A stretch of DNA of 57,798 nucleotides from a virus: the IMG/VR virus record IMGVR_UViG_3300006802_000110, positions 1 to 57,798 of that record; one strand, 5' to 3'. Position numbers and translations under genes: made by a program. The notes under the pieces were generated by a model. That model searched no databases. It worked only from the letters and a program-made list of their open reading frames with translations, and was not told the DNA's origin. This document shows positions 35,921 to 45,810 of this stretch, one piece after another. Every line of letters begins with the position of its first letter. Position 1 is the stretch's first letter.

Positions 35921-36961
35921 ATGAGAACGTACATTACTCCAACACAAGATGCTACCATATATCAACGATATCCCTCAAGTAATTCTGGGTTAGATGAAAT
36001 ATTGGAAGTTGGAAAACTTATCAAACCACTTGATGGCAATAACATGTATGCATCAGGATCGGTTCGAGCACTCATTAACTTTGATATTGCTAGCGGTTCT
36101 GCATACCCGTCAACAGCAAAATATTATCTTAAGTTATATCTCGCAACCGCAAACGATGTCAATCGATATCAAGAAATTGAAGCATACCCCGTGTCTCGTA
36201 GTTGGGTTGAGGGAAGTGGTTACTTCTATCAAGATGTACAAAACGCAACGGATGGAGTATCGTGGCAATCCGCAAGTGCAGATCAATTGTGGGCAACCTC
36301 TGGTAGTGACTTTACCACGGCTGTCAGCGGCACGGTTACGTTGTCCGCATTTCCACTCACGGACATTCGTATAGAAGTAACCGATATTATTGCGCCGGTA
36401 GTTAGTGGATCAAATACAACGCCATGGAATGGATTACTGTTAAAATTCCCAACCACCGATGAACAAGATTCACGTAACAAAGGAAACCTCAAATTCTTCT
36501 CCAGCAACACACACACCGTATTTGGCCCACGGTTGGAAATTGTGTGGAGTAGTCAATCATTTAGTACCGGTAGTTTAAAGCCAATACCAAACAGTAACAT
36601 TACTGTAACTCCAAAAAATTTAAAAGAAGCATATACACAAGGTGAAATCGACAAAATTTACTTTGTTGTTAGAGATCCATATCCAGACAAGCGATATGAC
36701 GAGAAGCAACGATACAGAAACCAATACTACTTCCCTTCAGAATCATACTATAGAATTGTAGATCAAGTTTCTGGTGTTGTATTACAAGACTTTGATCCGT
36801 ATTCCGCAATTGATTGTGATGCTACTGGATCATACATTACATTAGATACCACTGGTTTAGACGTAAATCGATATTATGATATTGATCTTAAAATAAAACG
36901 CGGTGGCCTAGTGTTCTTCCCAGAGTTTACATATACATTTAAGGTAGATAACGATGATTGA
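35921..36961 (+). CDS. DNRLRE-type tail/baseplate protein
   Basis: A 346-residue protein whose first 210 residues resemble a DNRLRE beta-sandwich: T-Q-D-A-T-I-Y, A-L-I-N-F-D-I, Y-L-K-L-Y-L-A, S-R-S-W-V-E-G-S-G, then W-N-G-L-L-L-K-F. These are carbohydrate- or cell-wall-binding modules of bacterial surface proteins. The remaining part (about 215-346) is another beta domain ending F-P-E-F-T-Y-T-F-K-V. It follows gp6 and may be part of the outer baseplate or fibre connectors. Its stop codon overlaps the next start. Confidence 0.72.
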   Translation: MRTYITPTQDATIYQRYPSSNSGLDEILEVGKLIKPLDGNNMYASGSVRALINFDIASGSAYPSTAKYYLKLYLATANDVNRYQEIEAYPVSRSWVEGSGYFYQDVQNATDGVSWQSASADQLWATSGSDFTTAVSGTVTLSAFPLTDIRIEVTDIIAPVVSGSNTTPWNGLLLKFPTTDEQDSRNKGNLKFFSSNTHTVFGPRLEIVWSSQSFSTGSLKPIPNSNITVTPKNLKEAYTQGEIDKIYFVVRDPYPDKRYDEKQRYRNQYYFPSESYYRIVDQVSGVVLQDFDPYSAIDCDATGSYITLDTTGLDVNRYYDIDLKIKRGGLVFFPEFTYTFKVDNDD

Positions 36962-37328
36962 TATTTTGCGGTCGTACATACCAAAATATATTGTTGATTT
37001 AAATCGTGACAACGAAGACGTTATCACCGTATCAACGCAATATTTCTCACCATCGGGTGATGTGTATGAACTAGATAAACGAACCATCTCGCCAAGTGTA
37101 ATTCAAACAACACAATCACTTCAAGAATTACAACCGGAAGTATCAAATGTATATCCATTTGCGATTGTTCCGCCAAAGGATGTTGACGGATCAACCATTA
37201 TTGTAAGTCCAAGTATAGAAACGTTTCCGACTGCATCACAAAATTATTATGCACCTGTATATTTTGAACGATACAATTTTCAGATAATAAATCAAATTGA
37301 TAAAAGTTTTAATGAACTTACGGTTTAA
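36954..37328 (+). CDS. small baseplate-region protein
   Basis: A 124-residue protein: I-D-I-L-R-S-Y-I-P-K-Y-I-V-D-L (start), a beta-rich middle (V-I-T-V-S-T-Q-Y-F-S-P-S-G-D-V-Y-E) and a Tyr/Phe-rich end (Y-Y-A-P-V-Y-F-E-R-Y-N-F). No match beyond being in the fibre/baseplate cluster. The ATG overlaps the stop of the previous gene by eight bases, so the two are coupled. The function is unknown, likely structural. Confidence 0.62.
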   Translation: MIDILRSYIPKYIVDLNRDNEDVITVSTQYFSPSGDVYELDKRTISPSVIQTTQSLQELQPEVSNVYPFAIVPPKDVDGSTIIVSPSIETFPTASQNYYAPVYFERYNFQIINQIDKSFNELTV

Positions 37329-37335
37329 TTAATAT

Positions 37336-38199
37336 ATGCCAAATCAAGCAAACTTTCGAAGCGATGTCACCAACACTACAGATATAACATATCTAGCATC
37401 ACGTATTGTGCGAGTTCCGAGTGAAGCAATTTTCTTAGAAGAAGTGCCGGGAAGTTTTGCATATGACAACGAAGACAACATAGAGGTACATTTTTATTCT
37501 ATTCCCAAAAATGCATTGGTGCTAAGTACTACAACTAATCTCACTGATGAAATATTAAAATCTCATATTGTGAGTTATCAAGATGGTACGTATAAAAATT
37601 ATATAAGAATAGACTTTACAAAATTGTTTGAACAAAACTCACTGTTGCTGGTTCCGGGTGATTATCGCATGGTTGTAAACTTTTTTTCGGATGAAATTGG
37701 CAATTACACCAATCGTAAAATGTCTATCACCAACATTAGTGAAACTCGTACTGAAGTAGAATTAGCATTTAACGATTCGGTTGACGAAGTGACTCGGGTA
37801 CAAAATCAACGATTGTTGTATGAGTTTGTTGAACCATCGTTCACGAAACCAGATGCGGTTGGAGTAGCTCAAAAAATATTTGAATCTGGTGTGGAACTAC
37901 AAAATCCAGACGAAGGTGTAACTTCAACAAACATTATTGATAACATTGCGGTTCCAGCAGAAGAACAAACATTTGAAAATACGATTGCTAGAGTTGAACG
38001 AATTAATAATCTACCAATCTTTCAAGAGCAACTTAACGATTTTATTATGACGTTGTTCGATTCGGTTCGAGAAGAATTAGTCGTCAATGGAGATGAACGA
38101 ATTCAAGAACCAGAATTTCAAGAATTTATAGAAAAAGTTGTTAATACAAAAATTACTAACTTGCGGCAAACCGTAGATCCGCGTATAAAAATACGATAA
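37336..38199 (+). CDS. baseplate/fibre-region structural protein
   Basis: A 287-residue protein. Residues 1-135 form a beta-sandwich-like region (E-V-P-G-S-F-A-Y-D-N-E-D-N-I-E-V, L-V-P-G-D-Y-R-M-V-V-N-F-F). A helical domain (about 140-280) includes V-D-E-V-T-R-V-Q-N-Q-R-L-L-Y-E-F-V-E and F-I-M-T-L-F-D-S-V-R-E-E-L. The layout suggests a connector protein with a body and a helical arm. It is 8 bases downstream of the previous gene. No named family. Confidence 0.62.
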   Translation: MPNQANFRSDVTNTTDITYLASRIVRVPSEAIFLEEVPGSFAYDNEDNIEVHFYSIPKNALVLSTTTNLTDEILKSHIVSYQDGTYKNYIRIDFTKLFEQNSLLLVPGDYRMVVNFFSDEIGNYTNRKMSITNISETRTEVELAFNDSVDEVTRVQNQRLLYEFVEPSFTKPDAVGVAQKIFESGVELQNPDEGVTSTNIIDNIAVPAEEQTFENTIARVERINNLPIFQEQLNDFIMTLFDSVREELVVNGDERIQEPEFQEFIEKVVNTKITNLRQTVDPRIKIR

Positions 38200-38215
38200 A
38201 CAATAGGATAATTTT

Positions 38216-38845
38216 ATGACAGCACCGTATAATTTGGAAGCCGATTTTGGTTCTGTGGGAGGAGATGCTAGTGTCAGCACCACAGGAGCAACAGAAACTC
38301 GCGTGACCCTGCAATATGACACCGCACAAGGAAATGTAGACATTCAGGGCGGATTGGTGGGCACCACCGGTCGGCAAGTCACACTAACCGCATATCCCCG
38401 CACTGGATACGTATTTAGCTATTGGGAAACTGTTTCCGCACCAGCACTTGAAAATATAACGTTTGGTGTATTCACTGGTCAAGGAACCATTAATGGAAGA
38501 GCACGACCATTTGTTCAATCTGTTCCGCTTGGTACGGCAATTGCAGTTGATTGTATACCAGCAGCAGGATACCAATTTGACAAAGCTGAAACGTTCGATG
38601 CAGCTGGAAATTCTTTAGCAAGAATAATTCAACCATCATTTACTGTTTATGCAAACGGTCAATTGGAAGAAGTGAGGGCATATTTTACATCAACCGCGGC
38701 TACACCCGAATCACCGACACAAGAACCGTTGGGGACGACGACAGAGACTACTGATGGTAGAACTGGCGTCTCGACAACAACCACATATTCAACAGCAACC
38801 GGCACGGACACAGTTTCCCCAACCGGCAGAGAACTTTTTGAATAA
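38216..38845 (+). CDS. tail protein with InlB B-repeat-like domain
   Basis: A 209-residue protein. About residues 30-150 contain two copies of the InlB B-repeat (Flg_new-like) pattern 'V-T-L-T-A-x-P-x-x-G-Y-x-F-x-x-W' and 'I-A-V-D-C-I-P-A-A-G-Y-x-F' with the strand end V-R-A-Y-F. Residues 150-209 are Thr/Glu/Ser-rich and probably disordered (TTTETTDGRTGVSTTTTY). InlB-type repeats act as binding or spacer modules. The next gene has more of them and starts inside a repeat. Function: probably a tail-fibre or baseplate decoration. Confidence 0.7.
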   Translation: MTAPYNLEADFGSVGGDASVSTTGATETRVTLQYDTAQGNVDIQGGLVGTTGRQVTLTAYPRTGYVFSYWETVSAPALENITFGVFTGQGTINGRARPFVQSVPLGTAIAVDCIPAAGYQFDKAETFDAAGNSLARIIQPSFTVYANGQLEEVRAYFTSTAATPESPTQEPLGTTTETTDGRTGVSTTTTYSTATGTDTVSPTGRELFE

Positions 38846-38868
38846 ACCATAAATTTGGACATCTAAAT

Positions 38869-40008
38869 ATGGCACAATTTACAAACAATCCGCTCACAAT
38901 AACGGCTAATGCTGACACCGAAGTTCGTGCAGTATTCATTGCCGCTCCCTTGCCACCACCGCCACAAGAATCAATCCAAGGATTCTATAATGTGGTGGTA
39001 TCAACAGACACACCAAATTATGGATCAGTTGCACTAACTGGATTAAGTGGATCACCAACAAGAACCAACTCCAGTATTAGTGGAAGAGTAGAATTAGGCA
39101 ACAACTTTACGATTGCAGCTAATTCGTTGAGTGGTTATCGATTTTCATATTGGAATTTTTATGTGCAACGTGCAAACGGTGAAGGATCATTTACTTCTAG
39201 ATTTACTGACGCAAACCCGTTTGAATTTTCTACTCTTGATGAAGGCGCAACACTAACATTTGTTGCAGTATTTGAACCAGTTTTACTTCCACAACCGTCT
39301 GTAGCTGTACAACAATATTTGGTACAATTATTACCACAACCATCTTCACGTGGATCTGTATTTACTGAAGGTGGAACACTTAGCGGACTAACCGTGTTTA
39401 AGCAGGTACCAGCCGACAATACAATTAGTATACAAGCAACCCCGGCACAGGGAAGCAGATTTAAACACTGGTACAACCCAACTACGGGTAACGTAGTATC
39501 TACATCAAGTACTTCGACAATTCGCGTAACAGCAGATATTACATTGTGGGCGGTATTTGAAGAAATTCCTCCTCAACCGTCACCAAGTCCATCGGCACAA
39601 ATAACAATACAATGGCGTAGTTGTATTGACGGAATTTTAAGAGATGGAACTGCTCCTTTTGGATATAGGGAAGTAGAATATACCGGAGCTGGCGGCGGAA
39701 TGTGTTGGGAACCAATTACGGATGTTACGTTTCAACCAAACTTAGCAACAGCATTGTTGTTCAAGTATCAACGTGGATCGTCCGAATACCCACAACCAGT
39801 CACAGTTACCGCAACAAATCCAGCGTATGGAACCAGTTATAAAGTTACATTGAAAACCAATCCAGACGTTATTATTACTCCCAGTGCGTTTACATTAGAT
39901 CCACGCGGATCGAAGCAATTTGTGGTAAATGTTACGCCACAACTACTAGAAAAACTTGGAGACGGAGAATCTACATTGCGACTCGACGTAGAAGTGTCAC
40001 AGGTATAA
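38869..40008 (+). CDS. tail protein with InlB B-repeats, truncated first repeat
   Basis: A 379-residue protein. It starts with N-P-L-T-I-T-A-N-A-D-T-E-V-R-A-V-F, which reads like the second half of an InlB repeat whose first half is missing. Two fuller repeats follow: F-T-I-A-A-N-S-L-S-G-Y-R-F-S-Y-W, and I-Q-A-T-P-A-Q-G-S-R-F-K-H-W-Y with L-W-A-V-F. The final part (about 245-379) is different, with one C-x40-C pair and a beta domain (Y-K-V-T-L-K-T-N-P-D-V, F-V-V-N-V-T). It could form one functional unit with the gene at 38216. Probable fibre component. Confidence 0.7.
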   Translation: MAQFTNNPLTITANADTEVRAVFIAAPLPPPPQESIQGFYNVVVSTDTPNYGSVALTGLSGSPTRTNSSISGRVELGNNFTIAANSLSGYRFSYWNFYVQRANGEGSFTSRFTDANPFEFSTLDEGATLTFVAVFEPVLLPQPSVAVQQYLVQLLPQPSSRGSVFTEGGTLSGLTVFKQVPADNTISIQATPAQGSRFKHWYNPTTGNVVSTSSTSTIRVTADITLWAVFEEIPPQPSPSPSAQITIQWRSCIDGILRDGTAPFGYREVEYTGAGGGMCWEPITDVTFQPNLATALLFKYQRGSSEYPQPVTVTATNPAYGTSYKVTLKTNPDVIITPSAFTLDPRGSKQFVVNVTPQLLEKLGDGESTLRLDVEVSQV

Positions 40009-40011
40009 TCT

Positions 40012-40506
40012 ATGGCAATTAAAAACTTTGTTACCGGGGAAGTTCCCTATCTGATAAGTTATCAACCGTATCAACTAACAGCGGAACAGTCCGAGTGCGT
40101 ATTGGTTGATGATATGGTGTCAATAGATCTTCAACCGAACATTGCTCCGACACAAATTATGTATTACGTTGGAGCTGAACAAAACTATAGTACATCAATT
40201 AACGTAAAAAATATTACCACTAATGCCACATTATCTGTTTCCATGAGATTTTTTGAGAAATTATTCATAGTAACGCCGACATATTTACCTAATGTAATGA
40301 AGTTTGAATTGGAACCACAAGAATCACAAATCATAACGATTGAATTAAATAAAAATTCTTTAGATACATTTTCGGAATATGAAAAGTTTGACATAAAATT
40401 ACCATTGACAATAAAAAATATTTCAAACGGCACCGTAGTAACAAAAAGCACAACCGTGAGTTTGTTAGAACCAACCACATTGCCCTCACAAGTAACAGTT
40501 GAATAA
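40012..40506 (+). CDS. small beta-sandwich structural protein
   Basis: A 164-residue protein of beta character: A-P-T-Q-I-M-Y-Y-V-G-A-E-Q-N-Y-S, S-V-S-M-R-F-F-E, K-F-E-L-E-P-Q-E-S-Q-I-I-T-I-E-L and S-T-T-V-S-L-L-E. The pattern resembles an immunoglobulin-like accessory domain. It is 3 bases from the previous gene and ends two bases before the next start codon. No family recognised. Its place in the fibre cluster suggests a structural role. Confidence 0.62.
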   Translation: MAIKNFVTGEVPYLISYQPYQLTAEQSECVLVDDMVSIDLQPNIAPTQIMYYVGAEQNYSTSINVKNITTNATLSVSMRFFEKLFIVTPTYLPNVMKFELEPQESQIITIELNKNSLDTFSEYEKFDIKLPLTIKNISNGTVVTKSTTVSLLEPTTLPSQVTVE

Positions 40507-40507
40507 T

Positions 40508-43500
40508 ATGACAACGTTCATTGCTCCTATACGAATACAAATTTCTGCGGTAAAAATACCAACAACAATTTCTAATAAAATTGTTATTGCCATTTCGCCA
40601 ATTACGGAGCAGTCACAAACAACTGTAGAATATGATCTTGCTCTAAATACCAATCCAATCGAAATAAACATTTCAGAACCGTTGATAACATCGGCATATG
40701 AATTTTTGCGGGAAGCAATACAAAATTATATTGATGAAGAGCGTGAATTAAAAACACTTCTCAATTACGGAGAAGATAGACAATCAGTTATTCTTGCAAA
40801 ACGGTATGGTGCAACCCAAGGAACGGTTCAACTAAAATTGTTACAGCCAGTACCAAATGAAATTGATATAAATACCACTACATTTTTAAGTAGAGAAGTT
40901 GTTAAAACACTAATTGATAAAGTTCGTGTACGGTTTGCTCCAGTATTAGACGCTACACCATACTTACGTCCACGAAATTCTTACGTAAAAGCCGATCTTG
41001 ATTCTGGTAAATCGTTGAAAAATGTGACAATTAGACTATTGTCCCTAGAATCGGGATCACGAGGAGCAAAAGACGGATATCAAAACTTTACGTTTGAAGA
41101 TCAAATATTTAGACGGTGGTATTCATACGATTTTAATTCGGCAGAACTAAACATCGACTTTACGGATTACAATAACTTCATATTCTATGGGTCAGCAAAA
41201 ATGCGGTTGGCTGCATTCCAAGAAAAGCTGAAATTATTGGAAAACATTGAACTAAAACGTTTACAATTTGTTACATCTTCAATTACGGGTAGTGAAGCAC
41301 TTCTTGGTAGAGTTTACTTACAAGAGCAATCCGCAGATTTTGCAAAACAAAAAGAAGATATTATTCGTAACTTTGATCGTTACGAACAATACCTGTACTT
41401 CACACCATCGGGATCAAATAGTCCATACACCGCGTCCGCATATTACGCAGACGAAGAATTTGAATATAATCCGATAGGATACTGGCCAAAAGACATATCT
41501 GGTAGTCTATATTCACCATACGCAGCTGAATCAATTGCGTGGTACACAACACAAAGTGCTATAGCACAGCGGTTTGATGATTTTAATGAAAATAACATCA
41601 TCAACACCATTCCAACACACGTTCGGGAGGATGAAGAGTCTGCTGCATATATTACGTTTGTAGCAATGGTCGGCCATTTCTTTGATTTGATCAAACCATA
41701 TGTCGATCAAATGCCATACATTTACAATCGTAATATTGATCCTAATACGGGACTTTCAAAAGATTTGGTTGCCAACATTGCAGAAGCAGTTGGATTCAAA
41801 CTACCTACGTTATATTCTGTATACAGTTTAAGTGATGATATTCTCGGAACAGCAGACGAATCTTCTCGACGAGATTTTACGGTTGAAACGTATAAGCGAT
41901 TGTTACACAACCTTCCATTCTTTGCAAAAGCAAAGGGTACCCGCAGTGCTTTACAAACATTCTTACGTTCGTTTGGTATAACGCCACAATTACTTGATGT
42001 CAAAGAAAGTGGAACGCCTACGACAAGTTCGTATTACGTTTTTGATGAATTTAGTACCGGGCTAGACTTTGACGAGGGCAGCTCAAACTATATTATCTTG
42101 CCAATATCGGCATCACGAAGAAATCCAAAGTCAATTCAATTTAATCTTACTGTAGCAAAAAATAAATCAATGACCGTCCTAAACGGCGACGACAAGTGGG
42201 CACTAAATGTAGCAGTGCATCCGTCCTCATCCGATTACGGTAGATTTGAAATTGTCTCGGGAAGCACCGTAATATTATCTAGTAGCTATGAACAAATTTT
42301 TGGTGATGAGCTACTCAGTATTGCAATTAGAACATACGACACGGGATCATATGCAAACTTGTTTGTTACGCAAGTTTATGGTGAAGATGTGTTGTTTACA
42401 TCAACGATGTCTGAACCAACAAACGCAAACGTGTTTGTTCCCTTGTGGTCATCCAGTAATGAAATGTATATCGGAGGATCGGGATCACTTGTGGTCAGTA
42501 ATTTTGATGGCACGATTGACGAAGTACGTTTGTGGGGAATCAATTTATCAAATGAAATGACAATCAACAACGCATTTGATCCGGGTTCAAGTGCAGGCGA
42601 TACCTATCAAGATGCAGTCGATTATTTATACGCTCAATTATCGTTTAATTTGATTAATACCGCAAGCTTACCACTACTTCCAAATGAAAGTCCGTACAAG
42701 AATATATCCGCGTTCCCCAACCTGACCAGCATCGGATCGTCAAACACCACTACCGCTGATCTCATACGATACAGTAGAACGGTACGTCAATTGGTTTCTG
42801 AGGCCGGCTCCACCGGTTACTTAACCAATAAAATTGTTGTAAAGACGCCCGCCGTTTTCAATCTAGATAGTATTGACAAACACGGAGTAAAAACACTATC
42901 ACGTACTAAGAGTATTGTTGCGCCGGAAACTAAAAGAATTCAACGTGGTCGCAATAAGGTAATCTTGACGACATCACCAACTGAAATTATTAATCAAAAC
43001 ATTGTACGTAATTTAGGATTAGAAAACATCAATGCTGTGCTGGGCGCTCCATCCGATCTTTACAATAACTTTACGACCAGTTTAAAGTCTTTGCGATCAT
43101 ATTACGAACAATATTACTACGTTAGTGTAAACTTTAACCGATACATCAGAATTCTTTCTGAAGTTGGTTCGGTCATCGATCAAGTCGTTGGATACTTTAT
43201 TCCATCAAAAGCAACATTACTCAAAGGAATTGTAATTGAACCAAATATTCTTGAACAAACCAAAATTCCGCCAATAAAAAATTTACGGTTCTATGGAGCT
43301 GGCACTCGCAAAACTCTCGGTGCAAAAGGATCATTGACCGGCAGTAAAGCAGATTACGGCGCAACTTTCAATCTAAGTAAAACAATTGAACTTATTGATG
43401 ACACAACTGTTCTTGGTAAAAACAATACGCATATGACCGAATTAGAATCATATGATTTGGTTGAGCTAGTTGGTAAGAAAACTAATTTTACTGGACAAGT

Positions 43501-45094
43501 AACATCATCGCTCATTTCAATTAAGTCGGATAAAGAAAATTATAAGGGAGAACTTGAGCTATATAATCGACAAACCACATCGGGCAGTTACGGCACGTTC
43601 AAGGGTATAGTCGAAGAACAAAATCCAACCACAATTCAAGGCAAAGTTCCATATTATACTGGATCGGTTGAAGAAGCAAACACGGGCACAGTTCGTGCAA
43701 ATTATGAAACGTATGATATACAACATGAGTCATGGAAAGACTTTATAAGTCAATCACTCAAACTCAAACCAAAACGTAAGTCAAGAATAGACACAGAGAT
43801 TACGAAACTTAACAAAATTTCTTATAATTCCACCAACAAAGGAAGTGAGGGAGCAGAACCATACAATAGAATATATCCAAGAAAACTAACAGAATCGGAA
43901 TTTACGCGTATTACGAGTCACGAAGGACCAATTTTATATCAACAAGCGTTGTACGACATCCCACCAAGTACAGATTTTAGAGATGTGGGTGTTTATACGT
44001 ACTTCTCGCAACCAGAGGGAATTTACTATTTCCCGGAAACAATAAAAATTCCAGCATATCGACAGCCGATAAACTTTGCCGCAGCAACTTCGTGGTCTTA
44101 CGGTACACGATACAACATGTATGATGTAGTATATCAGGATGTGACAACAGACAATATTGAACTAGGCACACTCACGGGAGCAGCTCGAGCAGGCAATGGT
44201 CGCTATTACGTATTTACCACACGACCATCATATGTTTCGTCGAGTGACGGCAGCGCATTCTATTCGGGAAGCGTGCCCTCATACATTCCCCCCTCACTTG
44301 ACAAAGCAAACTGGGATTTGTTACGATTTACTCCAATTGAAAGACGGGTGCCAAGAAGAATTGTATTTGACACATTTACGATCACCGATCCAGCACTAAA
44401 TAATTACCGAGTAACCACAATCGATATTAATAAGATTATTGACATTCCAGATAGATATGTTGATTCGTTTGACGTAGCATCTGTTGCCGGAAATTCATAT
44501 GCAACTGGTCAAATTGCGTTACAAAACATTGCAGCATTTTTTGCAGCACAATCTAATAATACCAACATTCGCTTGCGCCTATATAGAACTGCTAACAACC
44601 GAGATGCAGACATAACCAGAACAATTGATACCAGACCCACGGGTAATCATGGGGTTTTATTGGATATGTTCTTTGATCAGTCCGGTACCGCAAAATTCAT
44701 TAATCCGATTACCACTGTGGTAGCAGATGAAAATCCTCCAAGCGGCATCACATTTTATACGATAGATAACTTGGACAGTACTCCAAAAAGTAGTATTACG
44801 ATTTTGTTATTCTATTTTGCAATAGAAATCGAAACCAGAGTTCCAACCGGATATCTTCGGAAACATTATCGATTCTTTAGGGATAACTCTACAGGAACAA
44901 AGCGCAGAAATCACTTGGGTTGTAAGTTTACGATTACTGGATATGCATCTGATGGTACCCCTGTTTGGGACACCATTGACGGACAACCACCAGTTCAAGT
45001 TTTCCTCAGCGAAGGAACCGAAGTCACGGTTGCACCGACTATTTCGAACACGGAAATCCAGACAGGTGGGGGCGGGGTACTCAACGTAACGTAA
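40508..45094 (+). CDS. very large tail/baseplate protein with LamG-like domain
   Basis: A 1,528-residue protein, the largest in the window. Residues about 1-450 contain helical and beta sections (E-L-K-T-L-L-N-Y-G-E-D-R-Q-S, A-A-F-Q-E-K-L-K-L-L-E). A L-P-F-F-A-K-A-K-G-T-R-S-A-L-Q-T-F-L-R-S-F-G section (about 470-490) is typical of large fibre-associated phage proteins. A LamG/concanavalin-like domain lies at about 515-690 (G-L-D-F-D-E-G-S-S-N-Y-I, F-D-G-T-I-D-E-V-R-L-W). The rest is beta- and helix-mixed with Tyr-rich parts. Likely part of the baseplate-to-fibre connection, possibly the counterpart of gp7/gp10-size proteins in T4. The ATG at 40508 directly follows the previous stop. Confidence 0.78.
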   Translation: MTTFIAPIRIQISAVKIPTTISNKIVIAISPITEQSQTTVEYDLALNTNPIEINISEPLITSAYEFLREAIQNYIDEERELKTLLNYGEDRQSVILAKRYGATQGTVQLKLLQPVPNEIDINTTTFLSREVVKTLIDKVRVRFAPVLDATPYLRPRNSYVKADLDSGKSLKNVTIRLLSLESGSRGAKDGYQNFTFEDQIFRRWYSYDFNSAELNIDFTDYNNFIFYGSAKMRLAAFQEKLKLLENIELKRLQFVTSSITGSEALLGRVYLQEQSADFAKQKEDIIRNFDRYEQYLYFTPSGSNSPYTASAYYADEEFEYNPIGYWPKDISGSLYSPYAAESIAWYTTQSAIAQRFDDFNENNIINTIPTHVREDEESAAYITFVAMVGHFFDLIKPYVDQMPYIYNRNIDPNTGLSKDLVANIAEAVGFKLPTLYSVYSLSDDILGTADESSRRDFTVETYKRLLHNLPFFAKAKGTRSALQTFLRSFGITPQLLDVKESGTPTTSSYYVFDEFSTGLDFDEGSSNYIILPISASRRNPKSIQFNLTVAKNKSMTVLNGDDKWALNVAVHPSSSDYGRFEIVSGSTVILSSSYEQIFGDELLSIAIRTYDTGSYANLFVTQVYGEDVLFTSTMSEPTNANVFVPLWSSSNEMYIGGSGSLVVSNFDGTIDEVRLWGINLSNEMTINNAFDPGSSAGDTYQDAVDYLYAQLSFNLINTASLPLLPNESPYKNISAFPNLTSIGSSNTTTADLIRYSRTVRQLVSEAGSTGYLTNKIVVKTPAVFNLDSIDKHGVKTLSRTKSIVAPETKRIQRGRNKVILTTSPTEIINQNIVRNLGLENINAVLGAPSDLYNNFTTSLKSLRSYYEQYYYVSVNFNRYIRILSEVGSVIDQVVGYFIPSKATLLKGIVIEPNILEQTKIPPIKNLRFYGAGTRKTLGAKGSLTGSKADYGATFNLSKTIELIDDTTVLGKNNTHMTELESYDLVELVGKKTNFTGQVTSSLISIKSDKENYKGELELYNRQTTSGSYGTFKGIVEEQNPTTIQGKVPYYTGSVEEANTGTVRANYETYDIQHESWKDFISQSLKLKPKRKSRIDTEITKLNKISYNSTNKGSEGAEPYNRIYPRKLTESEFTRITSHEGPILYQQALYDIPPSTDFRDVGVYTYFSQPEGIYYFPETIKIPAYRQPINFAAATSWSYGTRYNMYDVVYQDVTTDNIELGTLTGAARAGNGRYYVFTTRPSYVSSSDGSAFYSGSVPSYIPPSLDKANWDLLRFTPIERRVPRRIVFDTFTITDPALNNYRVTTIDINKIIDIPDRYVDSFDVASVAGNSYATGQIALQNIAAFFAAQSNNTNIRLRLYRTANNRDADITRTIDTRPTGNHGVLLDMFFDQSGTAKFINPITTVVADENPPSGITFYTIDNLDSTPKSSITILLFYFAIEIETRVPTGYLRKHYRFFRDNSTGTKRRNHLGCKFTITGYASDGTPVWDTIDGQPPVQVFLSEGTEVTVAPTISNTEIQTGGGGVLNVT

Positions 45095-45113
45095 CAAATC
45101 TTTAGACACTATA

Positions 45114-45125
45114 TATTTATATTAG
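45114..45125 (+). promoter_or_regulatory. candidate late promoter box
   Basis: TATTTATATTAG, 39 bases before the ATG at 45153, no -35. It lies between the large tail gene and the next structural operon. Confidence 0.55.
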
Positions 45126-45152
45126 ACCTCTTTTATATCGGAGTTACAAATT

Positions 45153-45791
45153 ATGGGATATTTAAATAACCAGACAGTTACCGTAGATGCGATTTTGACC
45201 AAAAAAGGACGGGAATTGCTTTCCCGTGGTCGGTCTGCATTTAACATTACTCAATTTGCCGTTGCGGATGACGAAATTGACTACGGTCTATATGACGTTG
45301 CCCACCCACTAGGAACAGAGTATTATGGGTCCGCAATCGAAAACATGCCGATTGTTGAGGCATCTCCCGACGAGACACAAAATCTTCGGTATAAGTTGGT
45401 CACACTAACACGCGGGACAAACTTTATTCCGACTATTCAAACTGGCATTTCGTCAATTAACTTGACATTTAGTAATACGCAAAATCCAGTTACCACGATT
45501 ACCCCAACTACTTCACAAGGATTGAACGCACTTCCATTTGGATATACGGCAGTCTTGTATGATCGGGAATCTGCGTTGTTAACAAGTAACGGATTGCCCG
45601 GTACCGCAACTGTACCAACATTCATTGGAGATTCGGTATCAAGTAACGCTGTAGTGGTGCAAGGTACTACGTTTACGATCTCACCACGGGACGTTACTAC
45701 CGTCACCGAAACGCAGTTAGTAATTATTGGTAATCAAACCGGTGCTTCGGTAACGATTCCAATTACCATCAATCCAGCCACCGTCATCTAA
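45153..45791 (+). CDS. conserved virion structural protein
   Basis: A 212-residue protein. The N-terminal part has a conserved-looking motif A-I-L-T-K-K-G-R-E-L-L-S-R-G (about 12-25) followed by I-T-Q-F-A-V-A-D-D-E-I-D-Y-G-L-Y, which is common in phage structural proteins of T4-like and other aquatic phages and is found near fibre genes. The rest is beta-rich (Ser/Thr/Asn-rich repeats V-T-T-I-T-P-T-T). GGAGTTACAAATT lies before the ATG. Function unknown, probably fibre or neck attachment. Confidence 0.75.
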   Translation: MGYLNNQTVTVDAILTKKGRELLSRGRSAFNITQFAVADDEIDYGLYDVAHPLGTEYYGSAIENMPIVEASPDETQNLRYKLVTLTRGTNFIPTIQTGISSINLTFSNTQNPVTTITPTTSQGLNALPFGYTAVLYDRESALLTSNGLPGTATVPTFIGDSVSSNAVVVQGTTFTISPRDVTTVTETQLVIIGNQTGASVTIPITINPATVI

Positions 45792-45810
45792 TCACGAAGC
45801 GAGATAACCT

